Source: Bacteroidota bacterium (GTDB lineage: Bacteria; Bacteroidota; Bacteroidia; CAIKAF01). Taken from it: 64,000 nt of DNA. A model generated the notes under the pieces. The model was not told the origin of the DNA. It searched no databases and worked only from the letters and a program-made list of their open reading frames with translations. Shown here piece by piece: positions 1 through 10,034 of the stretch. Where the stretch lies: assembly GCA_016866335.1 (NCBI GenBank), contig VGMT01000002.1, positions 62,001-126,000 of the forward strand, in the 5' to 3' direction. Position 1 is the first letter of the stretch. Each line of letters starts with the position of its first letter. The position numbers were made by a program, and so were the translations under genes.

Positions 1-1
1 A

Positions 2-1687
2 ATTTCAGAGGGTAGGCAATACCACTTTAGAAACATTCGTTGGTTGGGTAATCAAAAATACACTTCGGGGAGACTAGACAGTTTGTTGGGAATAAAACGC
101 GGAGATGTGTACGACCAAGAGCGCCTTTCCAAGCGCCTTAACATGGACCAAAATGCCCTAGATCTTAGTTCCCTTTATCAAAACGACGGCTACCTGTTTT
201 TTAGGGTTGAACCGGTCGAGGTTTTGGTAGATGGAGACAGCATTGATTTAGAAATCCGAATCTCGGAAGGCAAACAAGCCCGGATTCGTAAGATTATTTT
301 ATCGGGCAACACAAAAACAAACGACCGGGTTTTGCTGCGTGAGGTACGCGCTAAGCCTGGCGACCTGTTTCGCCGCTCCGACGTCATCCGAACTCAACAA
401 GCCCTATCTCAACTGGGAATTATTGACCCTCAGGCATTGGAGATTATTCCTAGGCCTGACCCTGTAAATGGAACGGTTGACCTTGAATTTGTAGTAACCG
501 AATCTCCGTCTGACCAAATTGAATTATCGGGTGGCTGGGGTGCAAATCAGGTCGTTGGAACCCTGGGTTTGTCGTTCCGAAATTTCAGCTTACGTAATAT
601 GTTGAAACCATCAACATGGTCACCCCTGCCCTCGGGCGACGGACAACAACTGTCCATTCGGGCTCAGTCAACCGGACCTCAATTTCAAGCCTATAATTTT
701 AGTTTTAATGAACCCTATTTGGGGGGTAAAAAACCCATCTCGCTCGGCCTTTCTATCAACCATAGTTTGTTTTCTTTTGGCCTTTCTGATTCTTCTTCTA
801 GGCTCATGAACACCTCGGTTGGCCTTAATGTTGGAAGGCAGCTTCGATGGCCCGATGATTATTTTCAAATTTCCGGAGGCATTTCCTACAACCGATACGA
901 TGCCCGCGACTACAGGCTAATTGCGGGAACAGCCCAAAATTTTACCGGGGTTTCAAACAACTTCAACATCAATGTGGGTTTAATACGCAATTCAACCGAT
1001 GATTTTATTTTCCCAACCTCGGGTTCCCTATTCATGTTTAATGTTGAACTTACTCCTCCTTTTAGCGCTTTTAATTCGGTCGATTATGCCTCCCTTCCTC
1101 TTCAAGAACGCTATCAGTGGCTTGAGTACCACAAATGGAAATTTCAAGGGAAATGGTTTATACCTCTTGATAAACGCGCCAACGACAAACCATCTAAGTT
1201 TATTTTAATGCTTAGAACCGAATTCGGATTCCTTGGTCAGTATTCGGAAAGGGTAGGCCCCACTCCCTTCGAGCGCTTTTTCTTGGGCGGCGACGGCTTA
1301 ACCGGCTTTAATATTGATGGACGAGAAATTATTTCCTTACGCGGATATCCAAATCTATCCTTGACACCAGGTTTTGACGGAAATTCCGTGAACTCTGTGG
1401 GGGGAACCATCTACAACAAACATACCATGGAACTAAGGTTTCTCCTGTCCCCAAATCCTCAAGCCAAAATATGGGTGCACGGATTCCTTGAGGCAGGAAA
1501 CGCTTGGGACGGGTTTGAAAACTATACCCCATTCCAACTTCAACGTTCTTGGGGACTTGGAATGCGGTTCTTCTTGCCCATGTTTGGTTTGTTGGGCATC
1601 GATTATGGCTGGGGCATGGATCCCCTTCCTCCCAACAATACACCGCCCGGCGGTCAGTTCCATTTTATGATTGGTCAACAATTTTAA
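2..1687 (+). CDS. bamA: Outer membrane protein assembly factor BamA/Omp85 family (5'-truncated by window start)
   Basis: Frame stays open to base 2 (ISEGRQYHFRNIRWLGNQKY...); POTRA-like repeats, then C-terminal barrel ending ...GIDYGWGMDP...FHFMIGQQF. Confidence 0.88.
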   Translation: MSEGRQYHFRNIRWLGNQKYTSGRLDSLLGIKRGDVYDQERLSKRLNMDQNALDLSSLYQNDGYLFFRVEPVEVLVDGDSIDLEIRISEGKQARIRKIILSGNTKTNDRVLLREVRAKPGDLFRRSDVIRTQQALSQLGIIDPQALEIIPRPDPVNGTVDLEFVVTESPSDQIELSGGWGANQVVGTLGLSFRNFSLRNMLKPSTWSPLPSGDGQQLSIRAQSTGPQFQAYNFSFNEPYLGGKKPISLGLSINHSLFSFGLSDSSSRLMNTSVGLNVGRQLRWPDDYFQISGGISYNRYDARDYRLIAGTAQNFTGVSNNFNINVGLIRNSTDDFIFPTSGSLFMFNVELTPPFSAFNSVDYASLPLQERYQWLEYHKWKFQGKWFIPLDKRANDKPSKFILMLRTEFGFLGQYSERVGPTPFERFFLGGDGLTGFNIDGREIISLRGYPNLSLTPGFDGNSVNSVGGTIYNKHTMELRFLLSPNPQAKIWVHGFLEAGNAWDGFENYTPFQLQRSWGLGMRFFLPMFGLLGIDYGWGMDPLPPNNTPPGGQFHFMIGQQF

Positions 1688-1726
1688 CCCTACCTTTATA
1701 CCCGGTAGCCTAATTCTTTCCTTGGT

Positions 1727-2329
1727 ATGAAATACATCTTTCTTTTTACGGCATTTCTTTTTCTTTCAAGTTCAGGCCTTTCAGCTCAAAAATCCGTTTA
1801 CGTCGATAGCGACTACATTCTGAGCAATGTCCCCGAATACAAGGCCGCTCAAAAACAATTGGAAGACATCGCCACCGAATGGCAAAAAGAAATCGAAACC
1901 CGTTTGGCCGAAATTGACCAACTCTACAAAACATTTCAGATTGAAAAAATCTTGCTCAGCGAAGAAATGCGCATTAAACGAGAAGATGATATCCTTAAAA
2001 AAGAAAAGGCGGTCAAGGAATTGCAGAAAAAACGATTCGGTCCACAAGGCGATTATTTCAAAAAACAAGAAGAACTTATTCGCCCCATTCAAGATAAGGT
2101 TTTCAATGCCATTGCTAGTTTGGCCGAAGAAAAAAACTACAGCATGGTTTTCGATAAAGCCGGTTCAACCACGGTGATGTATGGAAACAAGCGCTTTGAC
2201 ATCAGCAATGAGGTCATTCGTGAAATGGGGCTAGTACCGGGGGCCGGCGAACCAGAAGATTCAGAAGGTACAGAAGACGAAGAAGACGGCAAAAGTGGAG
2301 ACCAGCCCATTAAACTTGATAAACCCTAA
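1727..2329 (+). CDS. OmpH/Skp family periplasmic chaperone
   Basis: Signal peptide, VYVDSDYILSNVPEYKAAQKQLE and coiled-coil region; directly downstream of bamA. Confidence 0.88.
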   Translation: MKYIFLFTAFLFLSSSGLSAQKSVYVDSDYILSNVPEYKAAQKQLEDIATEWQKEIETRLAEIDQLYKTFQIEKILLSEEMRIKREDDILKKEKAVKELQKKRFGPQGDYFKKQEELIRPIQDKVFNAIASLAEEKNYSMVFDKAGSTTVMYGNKRFDISNEVIREMGLVPGAGEPEDSEGTEDEEDGKSGDQPIKLDKP

Positions 2330-2331
2330 AG

Positions 2332-3114
2332 GTGAATTCCCGTATTGGAATGTTTGATTCCGGCGTGGGCGGTTTAACCGTTCTTAAGGCCTTTCGTCAG
2401 GCCTTTCCTACCGCCGATATACATTACGTTGGCGATACGTTGCACATGCCTTATGGCGATAAAAGCCCTGAGAACATTCAGGACTTCAGCCGAAAAATCG
2501 CCCGATATCTCCGCAACTCAGGCGCTGAACTTATCGTTATTGCTTGCAATTCTGCCTCGTCCTGGGCCTTCGAAGCGGTTTGCCAAGAGGCTGACGATAT
2601 TCCCGTTTTAGACGTGGTTCGCCCCGTGGTTCATTACCTTGCCCAGCAATCCGATGTTAATTGGGTGGGCCTGGTCGGGACCCGCGCTACCGTTCAGTCT
2701 GGAATCTATCCCCGATTGCTTAAGGCGATCGCTCCTCATATTCACATTGAAACCTTGGCTACCCCGCTTTTGGCCCCCCTTGTGGAAGAAGGAATTCAGC
2801 TGCATGATCTTAACCGCATCCTGGTCCGTCATTACCTGCAGCAAATGCCCCTAGATCAGGCTCAGGCTTTGGTCCTGGCTTGCACCCATTATCCTGTGCT
2901 GCATGATGTTTTTCAAGAGCTGCTTGGCCCCCAAATTCAGGTGCTCAATCCCGGCCAAGTCCTTGCTAACCAATGCAAAGCTCAGGGAATGGATTTCGCA
3001 GGTACTGGAAATCTATTTTGCGAGGTTACCGAGTACACTCCAGCTTTTGAAAAAACAGCCGAGCGCCTTCTTGGATACCCCATTTCTCTGCAAACCGTCG
3101 ATTTGCGCTCCTAA
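2332..3114 (+). CDS. murI: Glutamate racemase (GTG start)
   Basis: IGMFDSGVGGLTVLKA, VIACNSAS and LACTHYPVL motifs. Confidence 0.95.
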   Translation: MNSRIGMFDSGVGGLTVLKAFRQAFPTADIHYVGDTLHMPYGDKSPENIQDFSRKIARYLRNSGAELIVIACNSASSWAFEAVCQEADDIPVLDVVRPVVHYLAQQSDVNWVGLVGTRATVQSGIYPRLLKAIAPHIHIETLATPLLAPLVEEGIQLHDLNRILVRHYLQQMPLDQAQALVLACTHYPVLHDVFQELLGPQIQVLNPGQVLANQCKAQGMDFAGTGNLFCEVTEYTPAFEKTAERLLGYPISLQTVDLRS

Positions 3115-3149
3115 ATTCAGTTTGATTTGTCTTTTTTATGCGCTTTTTT

Positions 3150-3291
3150 GGGCGGCTGCCGGGCTTTCTCAGGTATGTCCCCGGCTGTTGGGTACTGCCC
3201 CAGCGGGCTTGCGGTGGCTCCTAAAGTCGCCTCCGCGCCACGCGGGCCAGAACCCAACAACCGCGCACCTACCTTGTTCAATCCCTGCCGC
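3150..3291 (+). repeat. GC-rich palindromic element, copy A
   Basis: GGGCGGCTGCCGGGCTTTC...GGCTCCTAAAGTCGCC...TCAATCCCTGCCGC; arm TGTTGGGTaCTG/CAGaACCCAACA. Confidence 0.85.
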
Positions 3292-3400
3292 ATCCCAGCC
3301 CGTTTATGTCGCTTTTCATTGAATTCCTACCCAACAAAGGGGTTTTATTCTTACCTTCGGATTAACAATTGAGTTCAACCATTCCTTAATTCTCAAAATC

Positions 3401-4381
3401 ATGAGCAAAGGCAAAATTTTTATTACCGGTGGCGCTGGTTTTATTGGCAGCAGGGTTGTGAAAATGGCAATCGACCAAGGTTACGAGGTCCGTTGCCTGG
3501 TGCGTAACTCCACCAATCTGCGCCGCCTTGAAGGTTTAAATTACGAATCTTTCTTGGGCGACATTACCAACGCGGAATCGATGCAAGAGGGCATTAAGGG
3601 CTGTTCTGCGGTGATTCACCTGGCCTCTTTGTCAAATTGGAAAGACATCCATAGCCCCAAAATGCCACTGGTGGTTATTGAAGGTAGCCGCAATGTGCTC
3701 AATGCCGCACGAGACAATGGGAATCTCCCCACTGTCTATGTGTCTTCCTCTACCGCCATTGACGGAACCGAAGAAAAAGTTATCTTAAACGAAGACAGTC
3801 CAATTACCTTAAATAAAACCCACTTCGTTTACCCGCATGCTAAAAAGCAGGTCGAATCGTTGTGCAAAGATTACGCTGCCGCAGGCCTTCCTGTTTGCAT
3901 TGTTAATCCCACCGAAGTGTATGGCCCTCAAGACTGGGAAAAAATCACCTGCGGAAACCTAATTGATTTCGCAACCACCAAAACCATTCAACTTGCCGAA
4001 GGGGGAACCTCCATTGTTCACGTTGATGACGTGGCTACCGGAATTCTCGCTGCCCTTGAAAAGGGAAAACCTGGCGAACGCTATATTTTGGGCGGAGAAA
4101 ACATGGAATTTAAAGACCTTGCAGCCTTGGCAATGGAAATTCTAGGTAAGCCAGCCAAAATATCCATGATGTCTCGCAAAATGCTCATGACCTTGGCATG
4201 GATTTCCAAAACCTTTAAAATTCCTATGGGCTTTGAGCCCGCGGTTATTCCCTATGCAGTTAAATATTGGTTCGTCGATAACAGCAAGGCTAAAAAAGAA
4301 TTGGGTATTGATTTCCGCTCGCCCCGAGAAATTTTGACTCCAACCCTTAATTGGGTGCGCGAAGTGGGCTGGCTGAAATAA
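3401..4381 (+). CDS. NAD-dependent epimerase/dehydratase (extended SDR, dihydroflavonol-reductase-like)
   Basis: ITGGAGFIGSRVV, YVSSS and YPHAKKQVE motifs. Confidence 0.85.
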   Translation: MSKGKIFITGGAGFIGSRVVKMAIDQGYEVRCLVRNSTNLRRLEGLNYESFLGDITNAESMQEGIKGCSAVIHLASLSNWKDIHSPKMPLVVIEGSRNVLNAARDNGNLPTVYVSSSTAIDGTEEKVILNEDSPITLNKTHFVYPHAKKQVESLCKDYAAAGLPVCIVNPTEVYGPQDWEKITCGNLIDFATTKTIQLAEGGTSIVHVDDVATGILAALEKGKPGERYILGGENMEFKDLAALAMEILGKPAKISMMSRKMLMTLAWISKTFKIPMGFEPAVIPYAVKYWFVDNSKAKKELGIDFRSPREILTPTLNWVREVGWLK

Positions 4382-4471
4382 ACACCCTAGCCCAATTTCG
4401 ACCTAGCTCGTTTAGCCTCGCCAGACTTGCCACGCTGGTCAAAGCCATTTACATCCTGATTTCTTTATGTT

Positions 4472-5251
4472 ATGAAAGGCCGTGCATTAATTACCGGAGC
4501 CAGTTCTGGCATTGGAGCTGCAACCGCAAAACGCCTAGCTCAAGATGGGTTCGATTTGATTTTGACCGCTAGGCGTACCGATCGCTTAAACCTCTTTTGC
4601 TCGGAATTGAAACGGGATTACCCAACCATTCAAATTCATTCCCGAACCTTAGATGTTCGTTTGGAAGCCGATGTGATTGCTTTTTACGAAGATTTGGACA
4701 GAAATCGCCTTATGCCCTCGGTCTTAATTAACAATGCCGGCCTTGCTGCTGGCTTGGCTCATGTTGACCATGCCGTTTCAGACGACTGGCATAGGATGAT
4801 TGATACGAACATTAAAGGGGCCTTGTTTATGTGCAAATACCTGATCCCCTATTTTAAAAGCCAAAACCTAGGCCACATCGTTCAAATGTCATCGGTGGTT
4901 AGCCGTGAGGTTTATCCTGGCGGCAGCGTCTACTCGGCCACCAAGCATGCCCTTGATGCCATTCATAGAACCCTAAGGCTGGAACTGCTGCCTTGGAACA
5001 TTAAATTGACTTCTATAAATCCAGGTTTGGTCGAAACTGAATTTAGCCTAGTTAGGTTTAATGGTGACCAGGCTAGGGCAGATGCCGTCTACCAAGACCT
5101 GGAACCACTGCGTCCCGAAGATGTTGCCGACGCGGTGGCTTATTGCCTTGCCCTGCCCCCCCATGTTAACATTCCTGAATTGCATATTACTGCGGCTTGT
5201 CAGGCCACGGCAACCCGGGTTCGTAAGCTCGACGGAACCCTGCGAGGCTAA
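4472..5251 (+). CDS. SDR family NAD(P)-dependent oxidoreductase
   Basis: ITGASSGIGAATA, NNAG and YSATKHAL motifs. Confidence 0.9.
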   Translation: MKGRALITGASSGIGAATAKRLAQDGFDLILTARRTDRLNLFCSELKRDYPTIQIHSRTLDVRLEADVIAFYEDLDRNRLMPSVLINNAGLAAGLAHVDHAVSDDWHRMIDTNIKGALFMCKYLIPYFKSQNLGHIVQMSSVVSREVYPGGSVYSATKHALDAIHRTLRLELLPWNIKLTSINPGLVETEFSLVRFNGDQARADAVYQDLEPLRPEDVADAVAYCLALPPHVNIPELHITAACQATATRVRKLDGTLRG

Positions 5252-5313
5252 CGGTGGCCTACCCTTTCCCAACTGCACTTCGTTGGAACTGCTTTTAATA
5301 AATAAGACTCAAT

Positions 5314-6906
5314 TTACCTTCCTTTGAAAATAGGAAGTACGGCCCCCACCGAAGCATTCGGCGAAGGGATGCCCAACAACTGAGAAAGAGTGGGGGCAAT
5401 ATCTTCAACGCCCACTTCTTGATAGTGCCACTGGGGTTTGAATACGCTGCCAAAAAACAAAAGGGGAACTTGGGCGTCGTACGAATACGGAGAGCCATGC
5501 GTGGTTCCTTTTCCCTGACTTAATCCCTCCATAAATCCTGGCATTGGAAGCCCAAGTAGGTCGCCCGATCGGTGGTGATGCATACCCTTTGCGAGCATAC
5601 CAGGACCATGTGGCAGGCTTAGCATAGGGTAGAGTTCATCTGCCAAATACACATCCAATATGCCAGGAATTTTACGCATAGCTTGTTGGATTCGTTTTTG
5701 AAAGTCGGCAGGGCAATCTGAACTTAGGTAAACATTTAGATTTTGAACCGCTTGTATGTACGCGCTTGATCCGGGAACGTTGTGCTCCAATTCTGTTTTG
5801 ATTTGGTCGGTTATGATTCCCCCTGGAATGTTAAACGACTCAGCCAACATAGGGTTTTCTGCGGCTCCATGGTCGGCAGTTAATACCAGAATCCAATGTT
5901 CTGCCCCTACATTTTGGTCAAGGTAACCAAATAATCTAGCCAAATTTTGGTCTAATTTGATGTAGGTGTCGGCAACTTCCAACGAGCGAATGCCAAACTG
6001 ATGCCCTAGGATATCGGGTTGAGAAAAGCTGATATTTAACAAATCGGGTACGTCATCTGATCCAAGTTCCTCCCGTTGAATCATCTCTAAAGCAAAATCC
6101 ACCGTCAGGGTATTGCCCGCAGGTAAAAATTTAAGCCTTTGATAACCATATTTTGCCCCAATTTTGGGATCGTTGTGAGGAAAAACAGGGTTTTGCTCAC
6201 CCGGAAATGGAGCTTCCTCTTTTTGATTGTCGAACTGGGCCAAGGGCAATAGTTTTTTTTCCAATTCCCATGATTGATTAATTTCTTTGTCCTTGGCATT
6301 TCCTTGGTTGAATTTGTTTACCCATTCAGGTAGGCTTGAACCATAAAAAGACGAGCTGATGAAATGCCCGGTTGAGGGGTCTAGCCAATAAACCCCATCT
6401 GCATGGTGGCCTGCCATTAAAATGGCTGAACGGTCTTTTATGGCCACCGCAACATTTTTTGAGCTAGGGTTGGCTAGCTTAAGTTCATCGCCTACCGTGG
6501 TAGCCCATAAATTCCGCGGGCTCATTTGTCCTACATTCGAACTGCTTCCAATCGATTTAGACAATGGGTCTTCCACACAATACAGGGATTTTTGTTGGGT
6601 TCGGTCAAACCAGTCGTTGGCAACAATTCCATGGTACATTGGAAAAGTACCTGTCGAAATACAGGCATGACCAGGCCCAGTATAGGTCGGAACATAATGA
6701 TATCGGGCATTGTTAAATCGAATGCCTTGGCGTTTTATTCGCTCAAACCCTCCTTCTCCAAAATAAGGTGCAAACCGCTCCAGGTAATCGTTCCGCATTT
6801 GGTCCACCGAAACAACCACCACCAATCGGGGCGGAACGAGGCTTTGTCCAATAATTTGCCCTGCGAAAACACAGAAGGTAGAAAAAACAAGGCTAAATGC
6901 TTTCAT
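5314..6906 (-). CDS. Alkaline phosphatase superfamily protein (PafA-like)
   Basis: Signal peptide, VVVSVDQMRNDYL, PTYTGPGHACISTGTFPMYHGIVANDWFD, TADHGAAENP. Confidence 0.85.
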   Translation of the reverse strand: MKAFSLVFSTFCVFAGQIIGQSLVPPRLVVVVSVDQMRNDYLERFAPYFGEGGFERIKRQGIRFNNARYHYVPTYTGPGHACISTGTFPMYHGIVANDWFDRTQQKSLYCVEDPLSKSIGSSSNVGQMSPRNLWATTVGDELKLANPSSKNVAVAIKDRSAILMAGHHADGVYWLDPSTGHFISSSFYGSSLPEWVNKFNQGNAKDKEINQSWELEKKLLPLAQFDNQKEEAPFPGEQNPVFPHNDPKIGAKYGYQRLKFLPAGNTLTVDFALEMIQREELGSDDVPDLLNISFSQPDILGHQFGIRSLEVADTYIKLDQNLARLFGYLDQNVGAEHWILVLTADHGAAENPMLAESFNIPGGIITDQIKTELEHNVPGSSAYIQAVQNLNVYLSSDCPADFQKRIQQAMRKIPGILDVYLADELYPMLSLPHGPGMLAKGMHHHRSGDLLGLPMPGFMEGLSQGKGTTHGSPYSYDAQVPLLFFGSVFKPQWHYQEVGVEDIAPTLSQLLGIPSPNASVGAVLPIFKGR

Positions 6907-6910
6907 ATGC

Positions 6911-7369
6911 TTAGGCTTTAACGGCTACCGATAAAAGGATGAGCAGGCTACGCACCGTCCAAAGTCCAGCCCGAACCATCGATGTATAATACAACTCTTT
7001 AAACTTTTTATCGTTTGGATTGGCCCAAAATGCCGAACGTTGTTTGCGAAGCAATCCTAATGAAATCCCCCAAATTGCGAGCAAAATAAAAAACGAAATA
7101 CCATACATTTGAATAAATCGGGCCGATTGTTCCGACGCCTCCATGGAACGTACCGAAAAAATCAAGGTGGCAAATGAGGTCAATAACTCCAAGGAAACCA
7201 AAGGAAGATGGAGTAGGGTAGAGCGGTTTTTAAAGGAGTCCGAGGCTTCCTTACGCTTTTCCTCTGGTATGAAACGAAACAAGGGTAGGGTGGCTAGGGC
7301 ATTGAACCACGACATGCCCGCTAAAAGCAGGCTGCAAATCAGCGAAACGATAAATGCAGGCGAAACCAT
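6911..7369 (-). CDS. Hypothetical integral membrane protein
   Basis: Several hydrophobic segments; packed between two genes on the same strand. Confidence 0.6.
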   Translation of the reverse strand: MVSPAFIVSLICSLLLAGMSWFNALATLPLFRFIPEEKRKEASDSFKNRSTLLHLPLVSLELLTSFATLIFSVRSMEASEQSARFIQMYGISFFILLAIWGISLGLLRKQRSAFWANPNDKKFKELYYTSMVRAGLWTVRSLLILLSVAVKA

Positions 7370-7372
7370 AAA

Positions 7373-8017
7373 TTAAGGAGCAAGCCTTTCTTTGATCCAA
7401 GAATTTCCTTGACGTTTAAAACGAATGCGGTCGTGCAATCGGCCTGGCCTTCCTTGCCAAAATTCCATACTGTGAGGAAGGAGTCGGAATCCACCCCAAA
7501 AAGGAGGCATAGGAATGGAGTCCGTGTTCGGAAAACGTGCTTCAGATTGTTTGAGCAACTCTTCTAAATGTTCTCGATTTGGAACAATTTCACTCTGGGG
7601 CGAGGCCCACGCAGAGAGCTGATTCAATCGCGGACGACTTTGGAAATAAGCTTCCGACTCAAATTTTGTTATTTTATTCACTTCCCCTTGAATGCGTACC
7701 TGGCGTTCCAAATCAACCCAAAAGAAATTCAACGCCGCTTTATTGTTTTTCTCCAAATGCTTGGCCTTTTCAGAATTGAAATTGGTGTAAAAAACCAGCC
7801 CCCCCTTCGAAATATCCCTTAGTAATACAATTCGGCTGCTTGGAAACCCCTCCGAATCTACCGTGCTTAAAGTCATGGCATTTGGTTCAGATTGACCCCC
7901 ATTCGCGGCATCACCCAACCACTTTTCTAATAAAAAAATGGGGTCTGAACCACAATCCATTTCGGATAATGACATCAATTTATAATCTTTACGGAGTTTT
8001 GAGAGAAATTCTTTCAT
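7373..8017 (-). CDS. pdxH: Pyridoxamine 5'-phosphate oxidase
   Basis: MTLSTVDSEGFPSSRIVLLRDISKGGLVFYTNFNSEKAKHLEKN; C-terminal RPGRLHDRIRF...W..RLAP. Confidence 0.93.
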   Translation of the reverse strand: MKEFLSKLRKDYKLMSLSEMDCGSDPIFLLEKWLGDAANGGQSEPNAMTLSTVDSEGFPSSRIVLLRDISKGGLVFYTNFNSEKAKHLEKNNKAALNFFWVDLERQVRIQGEVNKITKFESEAYFQSRPRLNQLSAWASPQSEIVPNREHLEELLKQSEARFPNTDSIPMPPFWGGFRLLPHSMEFWQGRPGRLHDRIRFKRQGNSWIKERLAP

Positions 8018-8050
8018 AACGCATGTTCTTCAGATATCAAAGGTACCGAA

Positions 8051-10027
8051 ATGGAATCAATCGAAACCAACACAAACGAAAGAAAGGTTGACAGAGTTAA
8101 ATGGCTGGCATACATTATTATTGGGCTTTCCACCCTATTAAGATTGTTTTATGCATCCTCCATTTCTTTTAGTCCAGAAGAGGTTTTCTCTATCTTTCAG
8201 TTCTCAGATCACGGCTTTTCTGGGTTTTTGGACCACCTGACCGAACGAGGTGAAAATCACCCTGTTCTGCCTCAGGTTTTGTTTGGAATATGGTATCAAA
8301 TTATGCCAGCCCATGAGTTTTTTGTTCGCCTTCCCTATGTTCTTTTGGGCTCTATGGGTATGTGGTGGGCCTATTTGCTTTTTTCAGGTTGGTTCGGACG
8401 GAAAATTGCGGTTATGGTTTTGACCTTGATGGGCTTTGCTGCTATGAATATGGTTTTTGGTATTTATGCTCGGCCTTTCGTTCTAGGTATGGCATTGGTT
8501 ATGTTTGCGGCCTGGCGTTGGGACCGTGTTATAAATCGAACAGGCCAAATTCCCCTTAAAAAAGGGTTGTTTTTGGGTTTTGCTTGGTTGATTGCCGCCC
8601 ATTCCCATTATGGAGCCCTTATGGTGGTGGGGATTATGGTGGTAACTTCTTTGCTTTTTATCACACCTAAAAACATGCATGCCCTTGGTGCCGCCGCACT
8701 TATTTTAGCCTTAGGGCTCGCTCCCTTTTATGGAATTGGGCGCCACCATTTTACCATGGCCACCATTGGCCCCCATGGTTTGCCTGTGCCTGACCCCCAA
8801 TTCCGCTGGATTATTGAATGGATTTTGTATCTGGTAAATCACTCTTGGTTTGTCTTTTTAACCCTACTAGGCCTTATGGTGTATGCACGACCTAAAGCGT
8901 ACGAAAAGAAAGCCAATTGGCGGGCTTATCGGTACCATATGGTTCTAGGTAAAACCCAAATAATTTGGCTTTCAGCGGCCTTGGGTTTTTTGCCATTTAT
9001 AGGTTTGCTTTTTTATTCCTTCGTCCAAAAGCCGGTATTTCATACCTCTTTGATTTTGCCCACCTTCCCATTTATGGCAGCCTTCATTTTCCAATGGGCT
9101 TATCCCTTTTTTAGAAAAATGCCCACCTATTTAATGGGGGCTTTTTCGGTGGTGGTTTTATTTACCTCGTTTACTGAAAAAGAGGCGTTTAACATTATGC
9201 CCTTTACCCATTTCAAGCAAGCCATCTCTGATATTGAAGACCAAATTGAAAAAACGCCAAAAACAGCGGTATTGATGGTTAGCCCTAATCCCGAAGTTTT
9301 AAGGTATTTCATCGATGAGGACAGCCCAATAAAACGGTTGGGTCGGATTTTTCACCCCGACAGCCTTGACCACAACCTTTCCGATTGGATGACCAACACC
9401 AAACAACAAGGTCAAATTGGTTTGGTTTATGCCTGGTTTGACGAAGAGCCAGCCGTTCAAGTGCCTTCCCAAATTCGAGCATTCTACCCCAACTATGAAA
9501 CCCGCAAGCGTGGTAGCCAGCAAGCACAGCATTACTTTTCAACCCTTCCTGTCAAATCTACCATTCTGCGCGATTTAGATACCCTCCTTTCCTACCAACG
9601 ACTTTACAAATCCGCCCCCATTGATTCCATGCTTTCTCAACCCTCTATTTACATGGACGCAGGTCCGCTTCGCGACGACTTGAATCCCTGGACAGAGGTT
9701 GTTGGCAAGGTCGTTTTGCAAAATTTAGATAGCATCCCCGCCAACATTCAAATTCATGTGGAGGTTCTCTCTGATTATGGGGCCAATTGGGAAAATATCT
9801 TGACAGCCGAACTTCCTGCCCTAACCACCCAATCTTTTTACGTCGGACGAAAGCTTAGAACCGAGATTTCATATAAAAAGGAACCTATTTTCCGTTTGAA
9901 AACCAATCCTATCGCTTCAAATGGACAAGCAGGGAAAGTTCTGGTATTGGAAAATTACATTTCTGTTGTTGTCGGCGACGAAAAGAATTTCCCTAAAATG
10001 CTGTATCCCGGTCATCAAAAACGATAA
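8051..10027 (+). CDS. GT39/ArnT-like membrane glycosyltransferase family protein
   Basis: Multi-TM; GENHPVLPQVLFGIW...FFVRLPYVLLGSMG resembles PMT-type GT-C proteins. Confidence 0.65.
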   Translation: MESIETNTNERKVDRVKWLAYIIIGLSTLLRLFYASSISFSPEEVFSIFQFSDHGFSGFLDHLTERGENHPVLPQVLFGIWYQIMPAHEFFVRLPYVLLGSMGMWWAYLLFSGWFGRKIAVMVLTLMGFAAMNMVFGIYARPFVLGMALVMFAAWRWDRVINRTGQIPLKKGLFLGFAWLIAAHSHYGALMVVGIMVVTSLLFITPKNMHALGAAALILALGLAPFYGIGRHHFTMATIGPHGLPVPDPQFRWIIEWILYLVNHSWFVFLTLLGLMVYARPKAYEKKANWRAYRYHMVLGKTQIIWLSAALGFLPFIGLLFYSFVQKPVFHTSLILPTFPFMAAFIFQWAYPFFRKMPTYLMGAFSVVVLFTSFTEKEAFNIMPFTHFKQAISDIEDQIEKTPKTAVLMVSPNPEVLRYFIDEDSPIKRLGRIFHPDSLDHNLSDWMTNTKQQGQIGLVYAWFDEEPAVQVPSQIRAFYPNYETRKRGSQQAQHYFSTLPVKSTILRDLDTLLSYQRLYKSAPIDSMLSQPSIYMDAGPLRDDLNPWTEVVGKVVLQNLDSIPANIQIHVEVLSDYGANWENILTAELPALTTQSFYVGRKLRTEISYKKEPIFRLKTNPIASNGQAGKVLVLENYISVVVGDEKNFPKMLYPGHQKR

Positions 10028-10034
10028 TTTAACC

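Noticed and set aside
1329-1643. Long antisense ORFs over bamA, recO, pyrB, eno and other genes
   Set aside because: Antisense to well-supported genes, no family signatures; expected by-products of codon usage.
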